From Sphingomonas jatrophae (GTDB lineage Bacteria; Pseudomonadota; Alphaproteobacteria; Sphingomonadales; Sphingomonadaceae), in the NCBI RefSeq assembly GCF_900113315.1, contig NZ_FOZG01000001.1, positions 1,178,001 to 1,242,000 of the forward strand: a stretch of 64,000 nt of DNA, written 5' to 3'. Position numbers and translations under genes: made by a program. Below the pieces are notes generated by a model. The model saw only the letters and a program-made list of their open reading frames with translations. It was not told where the DNA came from and ran no database searches. This document shows positions 19,994 to 28,688 of this stretch, piece after piece. Numbering within the stretch: position 1 is the first letter of the stretch; the number at the start of each line of letters is the position of its first letter.

Positions 19994-20077
19994 TCAGGCG
20001 TCGTCGCACAGCCGGGCATAAGCCAGCGTCGCCGCCAGCAGCCCGGCCACCGCCGACAGCCACAAAAAGTCCTGCAT
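19994..20077 (-). CDS. 27-residue membrane peptide at the head of the kdp operon
   Basis: An ORF of 28 codons starting MQDFLWLSAVAGLLAATLAY and ending ARLCDDA. It forms one hydrophobic helix with a short polar tail. A strong GGAGGG site precedes the ATG at 20077, and it ends 18 bp before kdpF. I recall similar tiny ORFs ahead of kdpF/kdpA in other proteobacteria but cannot check this here. It could be a second KdpF-like accessory peptide or a translated leader. The good ribosome site and position argue that it is translated. Confidence 0.6.
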   Translation of the reverse strand: MQDFLWLSAVAGLLAATLAYARLCDDA

Positions 20078-20156
20078 CGCCTGCCCTCCCGGCTATGGTG
20101 AGGAGGCGGAGTTAGGCGGGGGCGCGGTGCGGAAACGACGGCGATTCCGGAGAACC

Positions 20157-20176
20157 GCATATAGCTGGCATATAGC
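20157..20176. promoter_or_regulatory. Tandem GCATATAGC repeat upstream of kdp, candidate KdpE operator/promoter
   Basis: Two exact copies of GCATATAGC at 20157-20165 and 20168-20176 have starts 11 bp apart, about one helical turn, 80-99 bp before the first ORF of the kdp operon. Direct repeats with one-turn phasing are the usual binding pattern of OmpR-family regulators such as KdpE, which is encoded in this operon. A third copy occurs at 12169-12177, just beyond the kdpE stop. Binding is inferred, not shown. Confidence 0.45.
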
Positions 20177-20209
20177 CGCGGCCGGCACGCATGGGCGCCG
20201 GCCGGGCGC

Positions 20210-23200
20210 TCAGCTCACCGGCACGACATTGTCGTCCGAATTGCGGTCGATCCGCTTGTTATACGGGTCCACCCCGACGAAGGTCGGCGCGCGGGCGGTG
20301 ACGAAGCGCAGCACCTGCGTGCCCGAGCGTATCGGGCGGCGCTCCATCAGCACCACGTCCTTGGCGGCGAAGCTGCCGCGGCCGGGCATGGCGGTGAACA
20401 GGCCGATATCGACCGCCTCCGCCATGGGTGCTTGCCTTTCCGCGCCCTTGCCGTCGGCATAGAGCTTCCTGGCATTCACCGTCAGCGCCACGTCGTAGCG
20501 GCCGTCGGCGCGCCTGGTCACCTTCGGCGCACCCGCCTTCAGGTCGTAGAGGGTGATGCGCTCGAACAAATCGGTGATGAGCGCCTGTTGCGCGGGCGTC
20601 GTCGCCTCTCGGCGGAACTCGGCAATCAGGTCGACCGAGCGGGGATAAGGCGCGCCCTTGAAGCGGAACCGCATGAGGAAGCGGCGGAGCGCGGCGTTGA
20701 CCTTCGCCTCGCCCAGCTCGTCCTTCAGCAGATACATGACCACCGAGCCCTTGCGGTAGTGGATATATCCCTGATCCTCGACGCGGACGAGCGGCAGCTC
20801 CTCCACCCGCTCGCCGCCGCGGGCTCGGAGATAGCGGTCCAGCTCATATTTCAGGAAGCGGCGGATCTGGTCGGGGCCGTAGAGCTTCTCCATCACCATC
20901 AGCGCCGAATATTGCGCCAGCGTCTCTACCAGCATCGTGCCGCCCTGCATGTCGGCGGACACCTCCTGATGCGCCCACCATTGGTGGCCCAGTTCATGCG
21001 CGGTGACATAGGTGACGTAGTCGATCTTCTCCTTGTCGGAGAGGTCGGCGATGAAGCCGATGCTCTCCGAATAGGGCATCGTGCCGGCAAAGGCCTGTGC
21101 GAACTGCTCGTAGCCGGGGAATTCGATGATCCGCGCCTGACGGAACTGGTAGGGCGCGAAGTTCGGCTCGTAATAATCGAGCCCTGCCGCCAGCGCCGCC
21201 AGCATCCGGTCCACATTCATCGGGTGATGCGGATCGTAATAGACGACCAGATCGGTGTTTCCGTGCCGGCGATGCTTCTCCAGATAGCGGGCGGACTGCA
21301 CCGAGAAGAAGGACAGGATCGGCGCCTCGGTGACGAAATGCGCGGTGCGGCGGCCGTTCGCGACCGTATCGGACACGCGATTGCCGGGTGCGATCGGCGT
21401 CTGGTCCGCATCCGTCGTCACGGTGATGTCGGCATTCACCCAGTCGGCGCGGTTGACGTAGTTGAAGCGCGTGGCAGCGACATCCTCCAGCTTGGGTGGG
21501 CGCAGCTGTGCCGGCAGCCCGTATTTTCGGCGCTTGGTCGGATCGGTCAGCAGCGCATCGCGGGTCATGCCGATCTGCGGCGCGAACTCGCTATTGTTGA
21601 GGAAGGTGCCGTTGGCGACGACGCGCCGTTCATCCCCGCTGTTGCGGAAGCCGCGTTGCGCACGCAGCGTCTCGAATCGGATCGCCGCCGTCTGCCCGGG
21701 GGCGAGCGGCGTGTCGTAACGATAGATGCGATAGCCGTAGCGCGGCCATTCGCGCAGCAGCCTGGCGCCGGGCACGTCGAGCGAGACGAGCTTCAGGTCG
21801 CGGCTGGTCAGCCGGACATGCACGTCGCGGAGCGGCGCGCCGGTGCGGTTGACGAGCGCATAGCTGCCCGTCGTCCGCATCGAGGGTGCCGAGGGCCGCA
21901 GATCGACGGCGAGTCTCACGTCGGTGACCGACGGCTGCGGCGCGGTGTGGAAGCGGTAGAGCGCCTTCTCGTAATCCGCGGCCCAGCGATCGTCATCCAG
22001 GCCGGTGCGATACTCGTTCCAGACATGCGTGTTGGTGTAGATCCACACGCCCGTGCCGACCGCCACGACGAGCGCCGCCCCGCCGATCAGGCCGGGCATG
22101 CCGCGCAGCCGCGATGGCGCGCGCGCCAGCCGGGGCCTGAGCCGCGTCTCCGTGCCGCGCCGCCACAGCACATGCGCCGCCACCAGCATGACGATCGCCA
22201 GCGCCGCATAATAGAGGCGGAACCACCAGGCACCGATCCAGAACCGGCCGAGCCCGTTCATGTCGGAGAACTGCACGCGCGGGCCGCGGCCATATTGGTA
22301 GAGATTGTCGGCAAGGCCGATGTTCGACAGCGTGATCGTGGCGATCATGTAGAGCACCATGATGCCCCAGCCGACGAACTTGTGCGGGCTGAGCGCCTGC
22401 ACGAACACGGCGAGCACCGCCAGCAGCGTCCAGTCGACCGCCTCGGGCAGGATATACCAGAGGAGATATTTGCCGGGCTCGATCGCCGTCCAGCCGCGGA
22501 TCAGCTGCGCCAGGATGCCGCCCACCGCGCTGATGGCGAGAGCGGAGAGCATCACCAGCACCACCGCGAGCGTCTTCGGCACGACGAAGGCCCAGTCGGG
22601 CAATGCGGTCGCGTCGATGATCTCGTGCGTCTTGCGATCGCGCTCGCGCCAAACGAGCTCGCCCGAATAATAGATGGCGACGATCATCGGGATCAGCCCG
22701 AATGCGCCGAGCAGCGTCTGGATCACCTCGCGCGTGACGGGCAGCACCTCGGTGCCGAACAGGTCGCCGGGCGAGAGCAGCGCGCCAAGCGAGTTGAACA
22801 GGCCGAGCACCATCAGGACGAGGAAGGCGGGGCTGCGCAGCACCTGCGCGAATTCCAGCCGGGTGCGGGTGACGAGCTGCGCGCGGGCGGTGGCGCGGTC
22901 GAAACGCGGCGCCGGCAGCGGTCCTGCGGCGCCCTGCGGCGGGGTCGCGTCCGCAATCTCGGCCAGCCGCTGCTTTTTCGACTGCTTCTTGCCCTTCACC
23001 CCGAAGCGGAACAGGCTGGCCGCAAGCGCCAGCGATGCCGCCGCCACACCCAGCCACAGCGCCTTGTTCCACAGGAAGATGCCCGTCAGCGGCGGCAGCA
23101 GGTTGTTCCGCTCGGTCGCCGTCCAATATTTGGTGGCGAGATCGAACGCGCCGAAACCGAGCGGTTCGACATAGGCGAGCAGCGTTTCATATTGCGGCAG

Positions 23201-23791
23201 GCGGCCGAGCACGCTGGTCGTCAGCCCGTAGAGGATGAGGAAGGCGACGACGCCGACATAGGTCGTCATCATCGATCGCGTGACCGTCGCCAGCATGAAG
23301 AACAGGGCCGACGTCATCAGGATGTTGGGCGCGGCGAACAGCGCGAAGGCGAAGGCATAATCGCCGAGCCGGTTTGACCCCAGCGTGTCGGGATCGACCC
23401 ACGGCATCCACGAACCGACCAGGATGCCGAGCGGCACGCTGAGAAACGCCAGCAGCGCCGCGGCATAGGCACCGGTGAAGCGGCCGAAGAGATAATTGAA
23501 GCGCGTGATCCGCGTCGTCCTGACGATCGGGCCGAAACCGCTCTCGTCATCGCGGACGATCACGTTGGCGACGAAGGCGGTCGTCACGAACATGAAGAAC
23601 AGGGTCCAGATCATGTGGATCTGGATGATCGCATAAGGCGCGTTCTTGTGCGTGTTGCCGCCCCCGCCGATCGAGATCTGGTCGATCGTCATCGAACCGA
23701 AGGTGAGCAGGAAGAAGATCGCCACCGTCACCCAGAAGACGGGGTTCTTCAGCTGGTAGCGAAGCTCGAAGCCCGCAATCTTGAGGAACAT
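20210..23791 (-). CDS. ABC-2 type permease fused to an M1-family metallopeptidase
   Basis: A 1193-residue fusion protein. The first half is an ABC-2 permease with two sets of membrane helices (about 18-260 and 330-620); MFLKIAGFELRYQLKNPVFW is its start. The second half is a gluzincin domain with the zinc motif HELGHQWW at 932-939 (preceded by YVTYVTA) and a glutamate in VETLAQY about 20 residues later. Relatives are annotated in sphingomonads, xanthomonads and Bacteroidetes as permease/M1 aminopeptidase. The peptidase part probably faces the periplasm. The ATG at 23791 follows the ATPase gene by 11 bp. Substrate and whether the peptidase is active are unknown. Confidence 0.9.
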   Translation of the reverse strand: MFLKIAGFELRYQLKNPVFWVTVAIFFLLTFGSMTIDQISIGGGGNTHKNAPYAIIQIHMIWTLFFMFVTTAFVANVIVRDDESGFGPIVRTTRITRFNYLFGRFTGAYAAALLAFLSVPLGILVGSWMPWVDPDTLGSNRLGDYAFAFALFAAPNILMTSALFFMLATVTRSMMTTYVGVVAFLILYGLTTSVLGRLPQYETLLAYVEPLGFGAFDLATKYWTATERNNLLPPLTGIFLWNKALWLGVAAASLALAASLFRFGVKGKKQSKKQRLAEIADATPPQGAAGPLPAPRFDRATARAQLVTRTRLEFAQVLRSPAFLVLMVLGLFNSLGALLSPGDLFGTEVLPVTREVIQTLLGAFGLIPMIVAIYYSGELVWRERDRKTHEIIDATALPDWAFVVPKTLAVVLVMLSALAISAVGGILAQLIRGWTAIEPGKYLLWYILPEAVDWTLLAVLAVFVQALSPHKFVGWGIMVLYMIATITLSNIGLADNLYQYGRGPRVQFSDMNGLGRFWIGAWWFRLYYAALAIVMLVAAHVLWRRGTETRLRPRLARAPSRLRGMPGLIGGAALVVAVGTGVWIYTNTHVWNEYRTGLDDDRWAADYEKALYRFHTAPQPSVTDVRLAVDLRPSAPSMRTTGSYALVNRTGAPLRDVHVRLTSRDLKLVSLDVPGARLLREWPRYGYRIYRYDTPLAPGQTAAIRFETLRAQRGFRNSGDERRVVANGTFLNNSEFAPQIGMTRDALLTDPTKRRKYGLPAQLRPPKLEDVAATRFNYVNRADWVNADITVTTDADQTPIAPGNRVSDTVANGRRTAHFVTEAPILSFFSVQSARYLEKHRRHGNTDLVVYYDPHHPMNVDRMLAALAAGLDYYEPNFAPYQFRQARIIEFPGYEQFAQAFAGTMPYSESIGFIADLSDKEKIDYVTYVTAHELGHQWWAHQEVSADMQGGTMLVETLAQYSALMVMEKLYGPDQIRRFLKYELDRYLRARGGERVEELPLVRVEDQGYIHYRKGSVVMYLLKDELGEAKVNAALRRFLMRFRFKGAPYPRSVDLIAEFRREATTPAQQALITDLFERITLYDLKAGAPKVTRRADGRYDVALTVNARKLYADGKGAERQAPMAEAVDIGLFTAMPGRGSFAAKDVVLMERRPIRSGTQVLRFVTARAPTFVGVDPYNKRIDRNSDDNVVPVS

Positions 23792-23802
23792 GGGATCGCT
23801 CC

Positions 23803-24681
23803 TCAGGCAGCGCGGCGCGCGGCGGCGAGCGTCGAGAAATAGACGTCCTCCAGCCCGCCCTCGGCATGGCTGAAGCCCTCGCCGGGCGACGTGTCCGACA
23901 GGACGTGGATCACCGTGCGCCCGGCGAACAGGCGGGTGGAGATGATCGTGTGGCGCGCGGCATGATCGTCCAGCTCGTGCCGGTCGATCGTCTTCTGCCA
24001 CACGCGGCCGCGCGCATCGGCCATCAGCGCGACCGGCGCGCCTTCCAGCAGGATGCGCCCGCCCGCCAGCACCGCCATGCGCGGGCACAGATCCGCCACA
24101 TCCTCGACGATGTGGGTGGACAGGATGACGACGACATTCTCGCCGATCTCGGCCAGCAGGTTGAGGAAGCGGTTGCGCTCCTCGGGGTCGAGGCCGGCGG
24201 TCGGCTCGTCGACGATGATCAGGCGCGGATTGCCGATCAGCGCCTGCGCGATGCCGAAGCGCTGGCGCATGCCGCCGGAGAAGCCCGCCAGCGCCTTCTT
24301 GCGCACCGCCCACAGGTTCACCTGGTTGAGCAGCGCCTCGACCACCTGGCGCCGCTCGCCCGCATGGCCGATGCCCTTCAGCACCGCCATGTGATCGAGC
24401 ATGTCGTAAGCGGACACGCGCGGATAGACACCGAAATCCTGCGGCAGATAGCCGAGCGTGCGGCGGAGCGCCTCCGGGTCCGCGATCACGTTCAGCCCGT
24501 CGAAGCTGATGCTGCCCGAGGTCGGCGTCTGCAGCGTGGCGATGGTGCGCATCAGCGTCGACTTGCCCGCGCCGTTCGGCCCGAGCAGCCCGAACATGCC
24601 GCGCGGCACGTCCAGCGTCACGCCGTCCAGCGCGCGCGTGCCATTGGCGTAGACGTGCGTGAGGTCACGAATTTCGAGCAT
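23803..24681 (-). CDS. ABC transporter ATP-binding protein
   Basis: A 292-residue ABC ATPase partner of the permease-peptidase encoded 11 bp downstream. Walker A GPNGAGKST (34-42), Q-loop YLPQDFG, signature FSGGMRQR, Walker B LIIVDEPT and the switch histidine in STHIVEDV are all present. The C-terminal about 80 residues resemble the extension of ABC-2/Gld-type exporters. It is transcribed away from the TetR gene, and the 97-bp gap holds their divergent promoters. Substrate unknown. Confidence 0.92.
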   Translation of the reverse strand: MLEIRDLTHVYANGTRALDGVTLDVPRGMFGLLGPNGAGKSTLMRTIATLQTPTSGSISFDGLNVIADPEALRRTLGYLPQDFGVYPRVSAYDMLDHMAVLKGIGHAGERRQVVEALLNQVNLWAVRKKALAGFSGGMRQRFGIAQALIGNPRLIIVDEPTAGLDPEERNRFLNLLAEIGENVVVILSTHIVEDVADLCPRMAVLAGGRILLEGAPVALMADARGRVWQKTIDRHELDDHAARHTIISTRLFAGRTVIHVLSDTSPGEGFSHAEGGLEDVYFSTLAAARRAA

Positions 24682-24778
24682 CTGGCAGTCCCCCGATCTG
24701 CCGGCAGCATGCCCATCCGGGTCCGCCTTGCAAAGCCTGCCTTGATTGCCTTGGTCGAGCGGACTAGCGCCCCCGTCG

Positions 24779-25369
24779 ATGGGCAGGCGATCCGATCACA
24801 GCCGGGACGAGTTGCGCGAGCTGATCCTCGTCGCGGGCGAGCAGCTGATCGCGGAGACCGGCTATGCCGATTTCTCCGCGCGTGAGGTGGCCAAGCGGGT
24901 CGGCTATACGATCGGCACGATCCACAACGTCTTCGGCAATGTCGACGGGCTGGTGACGCAGATCAACACGCGCACCTTCACCGCCTGGGCCGACGCGCTG
25001 GACGCCGCACTGGCGGAGGCGGGCGAGGACCGGATCGAGGCGCTGGTGCTGGCCTATTTCCGCTTCGCCGCGGACAATCTCAACCGCTGGGCCGCGCTCT
25101 ACGATCACCGCCCCGGCGACGACACCTATACGCCCGAGGACGAGGCACCCCGCGCGCGGCTGCTCGGCATCGTCACGGACGAGGTGGCCCGCACGCTCGA
25201 CCGCCCCGTCGACGAGGCGGTCGCCACCCTCGCCCGTTCGCTTGTCGCCACCGTCCACGGCCATGCCAGCTTCGCGCTGACCGGCAGCTGGGCAGCGATG
25301 GGGCAGACCGACGTGGAGGCGGCGGCGCTGGCGCGGGTGCGGGAGAGCCTTGCCGCGGCGGCGGGATAG
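24779..25369 (+). CDS. TetR-family transcriptional regulator
   Basis: About 196 residues. The N-terminal helix-turn-helix region reads LILVAGEQLIAETGYADF, then SAREVAKRVGYTIGTIHNVFG (about 16-58), typical of TetR. The C-terminal part (KDTY-free, with DNLNRWAALYDHRP and ATLARSLVATVHGHASFAL) resembles the WHG/TetR_C-type ligand domain. The ATG at 24779 gives MGRRSDHSRDEL; an in-frame TTG at 24746 would add 11 residues but lacks a ribosome site. It is divergent from the ABC genes, so it probably represses them and itself. Confidence 0.88.
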   Translation: MGRRSDHSRDELRELILVAGEQLIAETGYADFSAREVAKRVGYTIGTIHNVFGNVDGLVTQINTRTFTAWADALDAALAEAGEDRIEALVLAYFRFAADNLNRWAALYDHRPGDDTYTPEDEAPRARLLGIVTDEVARTLDRPVDEAVATLARSLVATVHGHASFALTGSWAAMGQTDVEAAALARVRESLAAAAG

Positions 25370-25403
25370 TCTAGGTTCGCGCCGACCTTTGGGGAGGCAC
25401 GCG

Positions 25404-26381
25404 ATGGGTCTGGGAAGCTTTTTCCGCAAGCAGCTGATCGACGTGATCGAGCGGGAGGATGAGCCGGGCGTGCTCGCCGCGCGCTATCCGGCGGAGGATC
25501 GCGAGATCCAGAACGGCGCGAAGCTGACCGTGCGCGAGGCGCAGGCCGCCGCCTTCTTCGACGAGGGCCAGATCGCCGACGTGTTCCAGCCGGGCCTCTA
25601 CACGCTCGACACGTCCACCCTGCCGCTGCTCACCGCGCTCTCCAACTGGGACAAGGGCTTCCAGTCCCCGTTCAAGTCGGACGTGTGGTTCTTCTCGCTG
25701 CGTGAGCAGGTCGACCGGAAGTGGGGCACCGCCCAGCCGATCACCATCCGCGACAAGGATTTCGGCCCCATCCGCCTGCGCGCGCACGGCCGCTACAGCT
25801 TCGCCGTTTCGGACGTGGTGCTGTTCTGGCGCACGCTCGTCGGCAATGGCGAGCGGTTCACGACGGAGGAGGTGGAGCCGCAGCTGCGCGCGGCGATCAT
25901 CACCGCCTTCGCCACACGCCTCGGCCAGGGCGACATCGCCTTCCTCGACATGGCGCAGAACCAGGCGGCCCTGTCGGAAACGCTGCGCGAAGCGGTGGCG
26001 CCGGAATTCGCCCGCTTCGGGCTGACGCTAACCGGCTTCCTCGTCGAGAGCCTGTCGCTGCCCGACGAAGTGCAGGCGCATATCGACAAGGCCGCCTCGA
26101 TCCGCGCGCTCGGCAATCTCGATAGCTATACCAAGTTCCAGACGGCCGAGAGCATCGCCGCCGCGGCCGCCAATCCCGGCGGCGTCGCGGGCGTGGGGGC
26201 GAGTGCGGCGGCGGGCATGGCGATCGGCCAGGCGATGGCGGGCGGCACTTCTGCCGCATCGGCCCCGGCCGAGGATCCGTTCGCGCTGATCGACAAGCTG
26301 CATCGCCTGCTCCAGGCCGGCGCGATCAGCCAGCAGGAGTTCGACGCCAAGAAGGCGGCGCTGCTCGCCAAGATCGGCTGA
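25404..26381 (+). CDS. SPFH-domain protein with C-terminal SHOCT-like tail
   Basis: 325 residues, related to YdjP/virion-core-type SPFH proteins that form membrane-associated scaffolds. The start GLGSFFRKQLIDVIERED and the central IRLRAHGRYSFAVSDVVLFWRTLVG and LTGFLVESLSLPDEVQAHIDKA are typical of the group. A Gly/Ala-rich linker (about 255-290) leads to a short SHOCT-like helix pair (DPFALIDKLHRLLQAGAISQ, then EFDAKKAALLAKI). The ATG at 25404 follows GGGGAGG. It is the first gene of a packed eight-gene operon with DUF4178, DUF350 and polyamine genes. No transmembrane helix is seen. Confidence 0.9.
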   Translation: MGLGSFFRKQLIDVIEREDEPGVLAARYPAEDREIQNGAKLTVREAQAAAFFDEGQIADVFQPGLYTLDTSTLPLLTALSNWDKGFQSPFKSDVWFFSLREQVDRKWGTAQPITIRDKDFGPIRLRAHGRYSFAVSDVVLFWRTLVGNGERFTTEEVEPQLRAAIITAFATRLGQGDIAFLDMAQNQAALSETLREAVAPEFARFGLTLTGFLVESLSLPDEVQAHIDKAASIRALGNLDSYTKFQTAESIAAAAANPGGVAGVGASAAAGMAIGQAMAGGTSAASAPAEDPFALIDKLHRLLQAGAISQQEFDAKKAALLAKIG

Positions 26382-26389
26382 CTTCGGCC

Positions 26390-27064
26390 ATGGACGCGCC
26401 TGCGTGCCCGAATTGCGGCGCGCCCCTCGCCTTCCGCTCGGCCGCGCTGCCGGTGAAGGTATGCGACTTCTGCCGATCCACCGTGATCCGCCGCGGCCCT
26501 GCGTTGGAGCTGGCGGGCGAGGCCGCGACCGTGCCCGAGGGTGTCAGCCCGCTGCAGATTGGCACCACCGGCACCGCCACCGGCCGCCCGTTCGAGCTGG
26601 TCGGCCGCGTCCGCTGGCGCTGGACGGACGGCGCGTGGAGCGAATGGCTGATGCTGTTCGGCGACGGCAGCCATGGCTGGCTGAGCGAATCCTCCAGCCG
26701 CTGGATGATGCTGCCGCGTGAAGGGCGTGCGGCGGACGTGCCCGATCTGGTCGCGCGGATGCGCGGCGGCGCGGTGAAGCCGGGTCTGCGCGTCATGCTC
26801 GACGGCAGCGCCTACGAGGTGAACGACGCCCGGATCGTGACGTGCCTCGGCAGCGAAGGCGAACTGCCCTTCGCCGCGCCCGCAGGGCTGGAGATGTTCA
26901 GCGTCGACCTGATCGGGCACGACGGGCGCTGCGCCAGCGTCCAGATCGAGGATATCGACAAGCCCGCCGTCTACCTCGGCCGCTATGTCGCGCTGGCCGA
27001 TCTCAAGCCCCGCAACCTGCGCACGATCGAGGGCTGGCCCGTGCCGGACTTCGCCCGCGCATGA
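26390..27064 (+). CDS. Zinc-ribbon DUF4178 protein (first copy)
   Basis: 224 residues. A CPNCG...CDFC zinc ribbon is at residues 5-27, followed by a DUF4178-like beta-rich domain (LVGRVRWRWTDGAWSEWLMLFGDGSHGWLSES). The second half (about 115-215) repeats a similar all-beta pattern. Function unknown. It lies 8 bp after the SPFH gene and overlaps the second DUF4178 gene by four bases (ATGA), so these three are almost certainly made together. Confidence 0.85.
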   Translation: MDAPACPNCGAPLAFRSAALPVKVCDFCRSTVIRRGPALELAGEAATVPEGVSPLQIGTTGTATGRPFELVGRVRWRWTDGAWSEWLMLFGDGSHGWLSESSSRWMMLPREGRAADVPDLVARMRGGAVKPGLRVMLDGSAYEVNDARIVTCLGSEGELPFAAPAGLEMFSVDLIGHDGRCASVQIEDIDKPAVYLGRYVALADLKPRNLRTIEGWPVPDFARA

Positions 27065-28302
27065 GCAGCGCCGCCCCCGCCCTCGCCGTCCGCGCGCTCA
27101 CCTGCCCGAATTGCGGCGGCGCGATCGAGATGCGCGCGGCGGGCAGCACCGTCAGCTTCATCTGCCCGCACTGCGGCAGCACGCTGGACGCGACCGACCG
27201 CGATCTCGCGCTGCTCACCCGCGCGCACAAGGCGATGAAGCGCCCCCGCATCGCACTCGGCACGCGCGGCACGATCGAAGGCACCGAGTGGCAAGCCGTC
27301 GGCTATATGGAGCGCGTCTCCGAGGATGGCGGCTGGTCCGAATATCTCCTGTTCAACCCGTATCGCGGCTATCGCTTCCTCGTCGATAGCGACGACGGCT
27401 TCTATCTGGGCGAACTGCTCGACCGCGCGCCCGAGGGCGGCGAGGATCGGGTCACGCTCGACGGCAACAGGTTCACGCTGGACGAGCCCGCTTATCCCGC
27501 ACGCGTCACCTTCGTCGTCGGTGAATTCTACTGGCGCGTGGCAGTGGGCGAGACGGTCGACATTCTCGATTATTCGGGCCCCGGCGGCATCAGCCTGAGC
27601 GCCGAGACGAACGAGCAGGAGCGGACGTGGACGCGCAGCCGCCGGCTGGACGGCGGCAAGGTGATGCTGGCGTTCGGCATCCAGCAGTCGGCCCGCGCCA
27701 CCCGCCCGCCCGGGCCCGGCAGCGCGATCCCGGGCGCGTTGCTCGTCGCCTTTCTCACGGTCGTCGCGCTGCTGATCGTCAGCGCGGCAGGCTATGCGCG
27801 GCGCCCGCTGCTCGCCTCCGGCACGATCGACCTGCCCGTCGACGGGCCGACGCGGATGACCGTCATCACCCCCATCACGCTCACCGAACCCGACGCGCTG
27901 ACCATCGAGACGCGGGGCGGCCGCTTGAGCAACCAGTGGGTCGAGTATGATTACTCGCTCGTCGATCGCCGCACGCAGACCAGCTATGACAGCTCCGCCG
28001 TCGCCGAATATTATAGCGGCGGCAGCGGCGACGATAGCTGGAGCGAGGGTGACAGCTCACCCCACACCGCCCTGCTCGGCGTGCCCGCCGGCACTTACGA
28101 CCTGATCGTCGAGGCGTCCGCACGCAACTGGCCCGAGCGCGGCATATCGTCCTTCGGAACGGGGGAGACGATCACCTCGCGCATCCGCGTGCGCCGCGGC
28201 GTCAGCTCGATGGACAGCTTCTGGTTCTCGCTGTTCCTCGTCGCCCTGTGGCCGGGTTTCCTGATCTGGCGCGCGATCAAGCGCAAAGACGAGGAGGATT
28301 GA
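27061..28302 (+). CDS. Zinc-ribbon DUF4178 membrane protein (second copy)
   Basis: 413 residues. The N-terminus carries a CPNCG...CPHCG zinc ribbon (18-43), then a DUF4178 domain (VGYMERVSEDGGWSEYLLFN, EFYWRVAVGETVDILDY). A first membrane helix is at about 222-242 (IPGALLVAFLTVVALLIVSA), an extracytoplasmic beta-rich domain with Ser/Gly/Tyr-rich segments follows, and a last helix is near 386-404 with a KRKDEED tail. It is longer than the first copy by the membrane part. The likely topology puts the zinc-ribbon part inside and the beta domain outside. Function unknown. Confidence 0.87.
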   Translation: MSSAAPALAVRALTCPNCGGAIEMRAAGSTVSFICPHCGSTLDATDRDLALLTRAHKAMKRPRIALGTRGTIEGTEWQAVGYMERVSEDGGWSEYLLFNPYRGYRFLVDSDDGFYLGELLDRAPEGGEDRVTLDGNRFTLDEPAYPARVTFVVGEFYWRVAVGETVDILDYSGPGGISLSAETNEQERTWTRSRRLDGGKVMLAFGIQQSARATRPPGPGSAIPGALLVAFLTVVALLIVSAAGYARRPLLASGTIDLPVDGPTRMTVITPITLTEPDALTIETRGGRLSNQWVEYDYSLVDRRTQTSYDSSAVAEYYSGGSGDDSWSEGDSSPHTALLGVPAGTYDLIVEASARNWPERGISSFGTGETITSRIRVRRGVSSMDSFWFSLFLVALWPGFLIWRAIKRKDEED

Positions 28303-28307
28303 TCGTC

Positions 28308-28457
28308 ATGCGCTGGTCCACCGTGGTCTATACATTGTTCTGCATGGCAGTGGTGACGCTGCACATCGCGCGGACCTTCGCCGGCTATACCGTTCCGGGC
28401 GACCGTCCGACCGGCACCTATGTCGGAGGCGTCTCCTCCGGGCCCCATCACAAGTGA
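28308..28457 (+). CDS. 49-residue membrane peptide in the DUF4178/polyamine operon
   Basis: A short ORF starting MRWSTVVYTLFCMAVVTLHI, followed by a polar Gly/Pro/His-containing tail ending GPHHK. One N-terminal membrane helix is predicted by eye. It begins 5 bp after the second DUF4178 gene and ends 21 bp before the DUF350 gene, so it is very likely part of the operon. I do not recognise its family. Confidence 0.65.
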   Translation: MRWSTVVYTLFCMAVVTLHIARTFAGYTVPGDRPTGTYVGGVSSGPHHK

Positions 28458-28478
28458 CGCCGACCGAAAGGAACAACC

Positions 28479-28688
28479 ATGCTCTCCGCCGCCGTCCTGC
28501 TCGCCACGCTCGTCTACGCGCTGATCGGCATCGTGATCTTCGCCGTCGGATTCCTGCTGTGGGACCGGCTGACCCCGATCGACCTGTGGAAGGAGATCTG
28601 CGTCAACCAGAACAGCGCCATCGCTATCCTGGCCGGATCGGTCGCCATCGCCCTCGCGCTCATCATCTCCTCGGCGATACATGGCTGA
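28479..28688 (+). CDS. DUF350 small membrane protein
   Basis: 69 residues with two membrane helices (VLLATLVYALIGIVIFAVGF and IAILAGSVAIALALIISSA) and the family core DRLTPIDLWKEICVNQNSAIAILAG. DUF350 proteins commonly occur as one or two such units beside DUF4178 and aminopropyltransferase genes, from general knowledge. An AAGGAACAACC ribosome site precedes the ATG. The end overlaps the aminopropyltransferase start by eight bases. Function unknown. Confidence 0.88.
   Translation: MLSAAVLLATLVYALIGIVIFAVGFLLWDRLTPIDLWKEICVNQNSAIAILAGSVAIALALIISSAIHG

Noticed and set aside
20432-23377. A 981-codon plus-strand frame opposite the permease-peptidase
   Set aside because: Antisense shadow with composition bias; the minus-strand protein has clear motifs.
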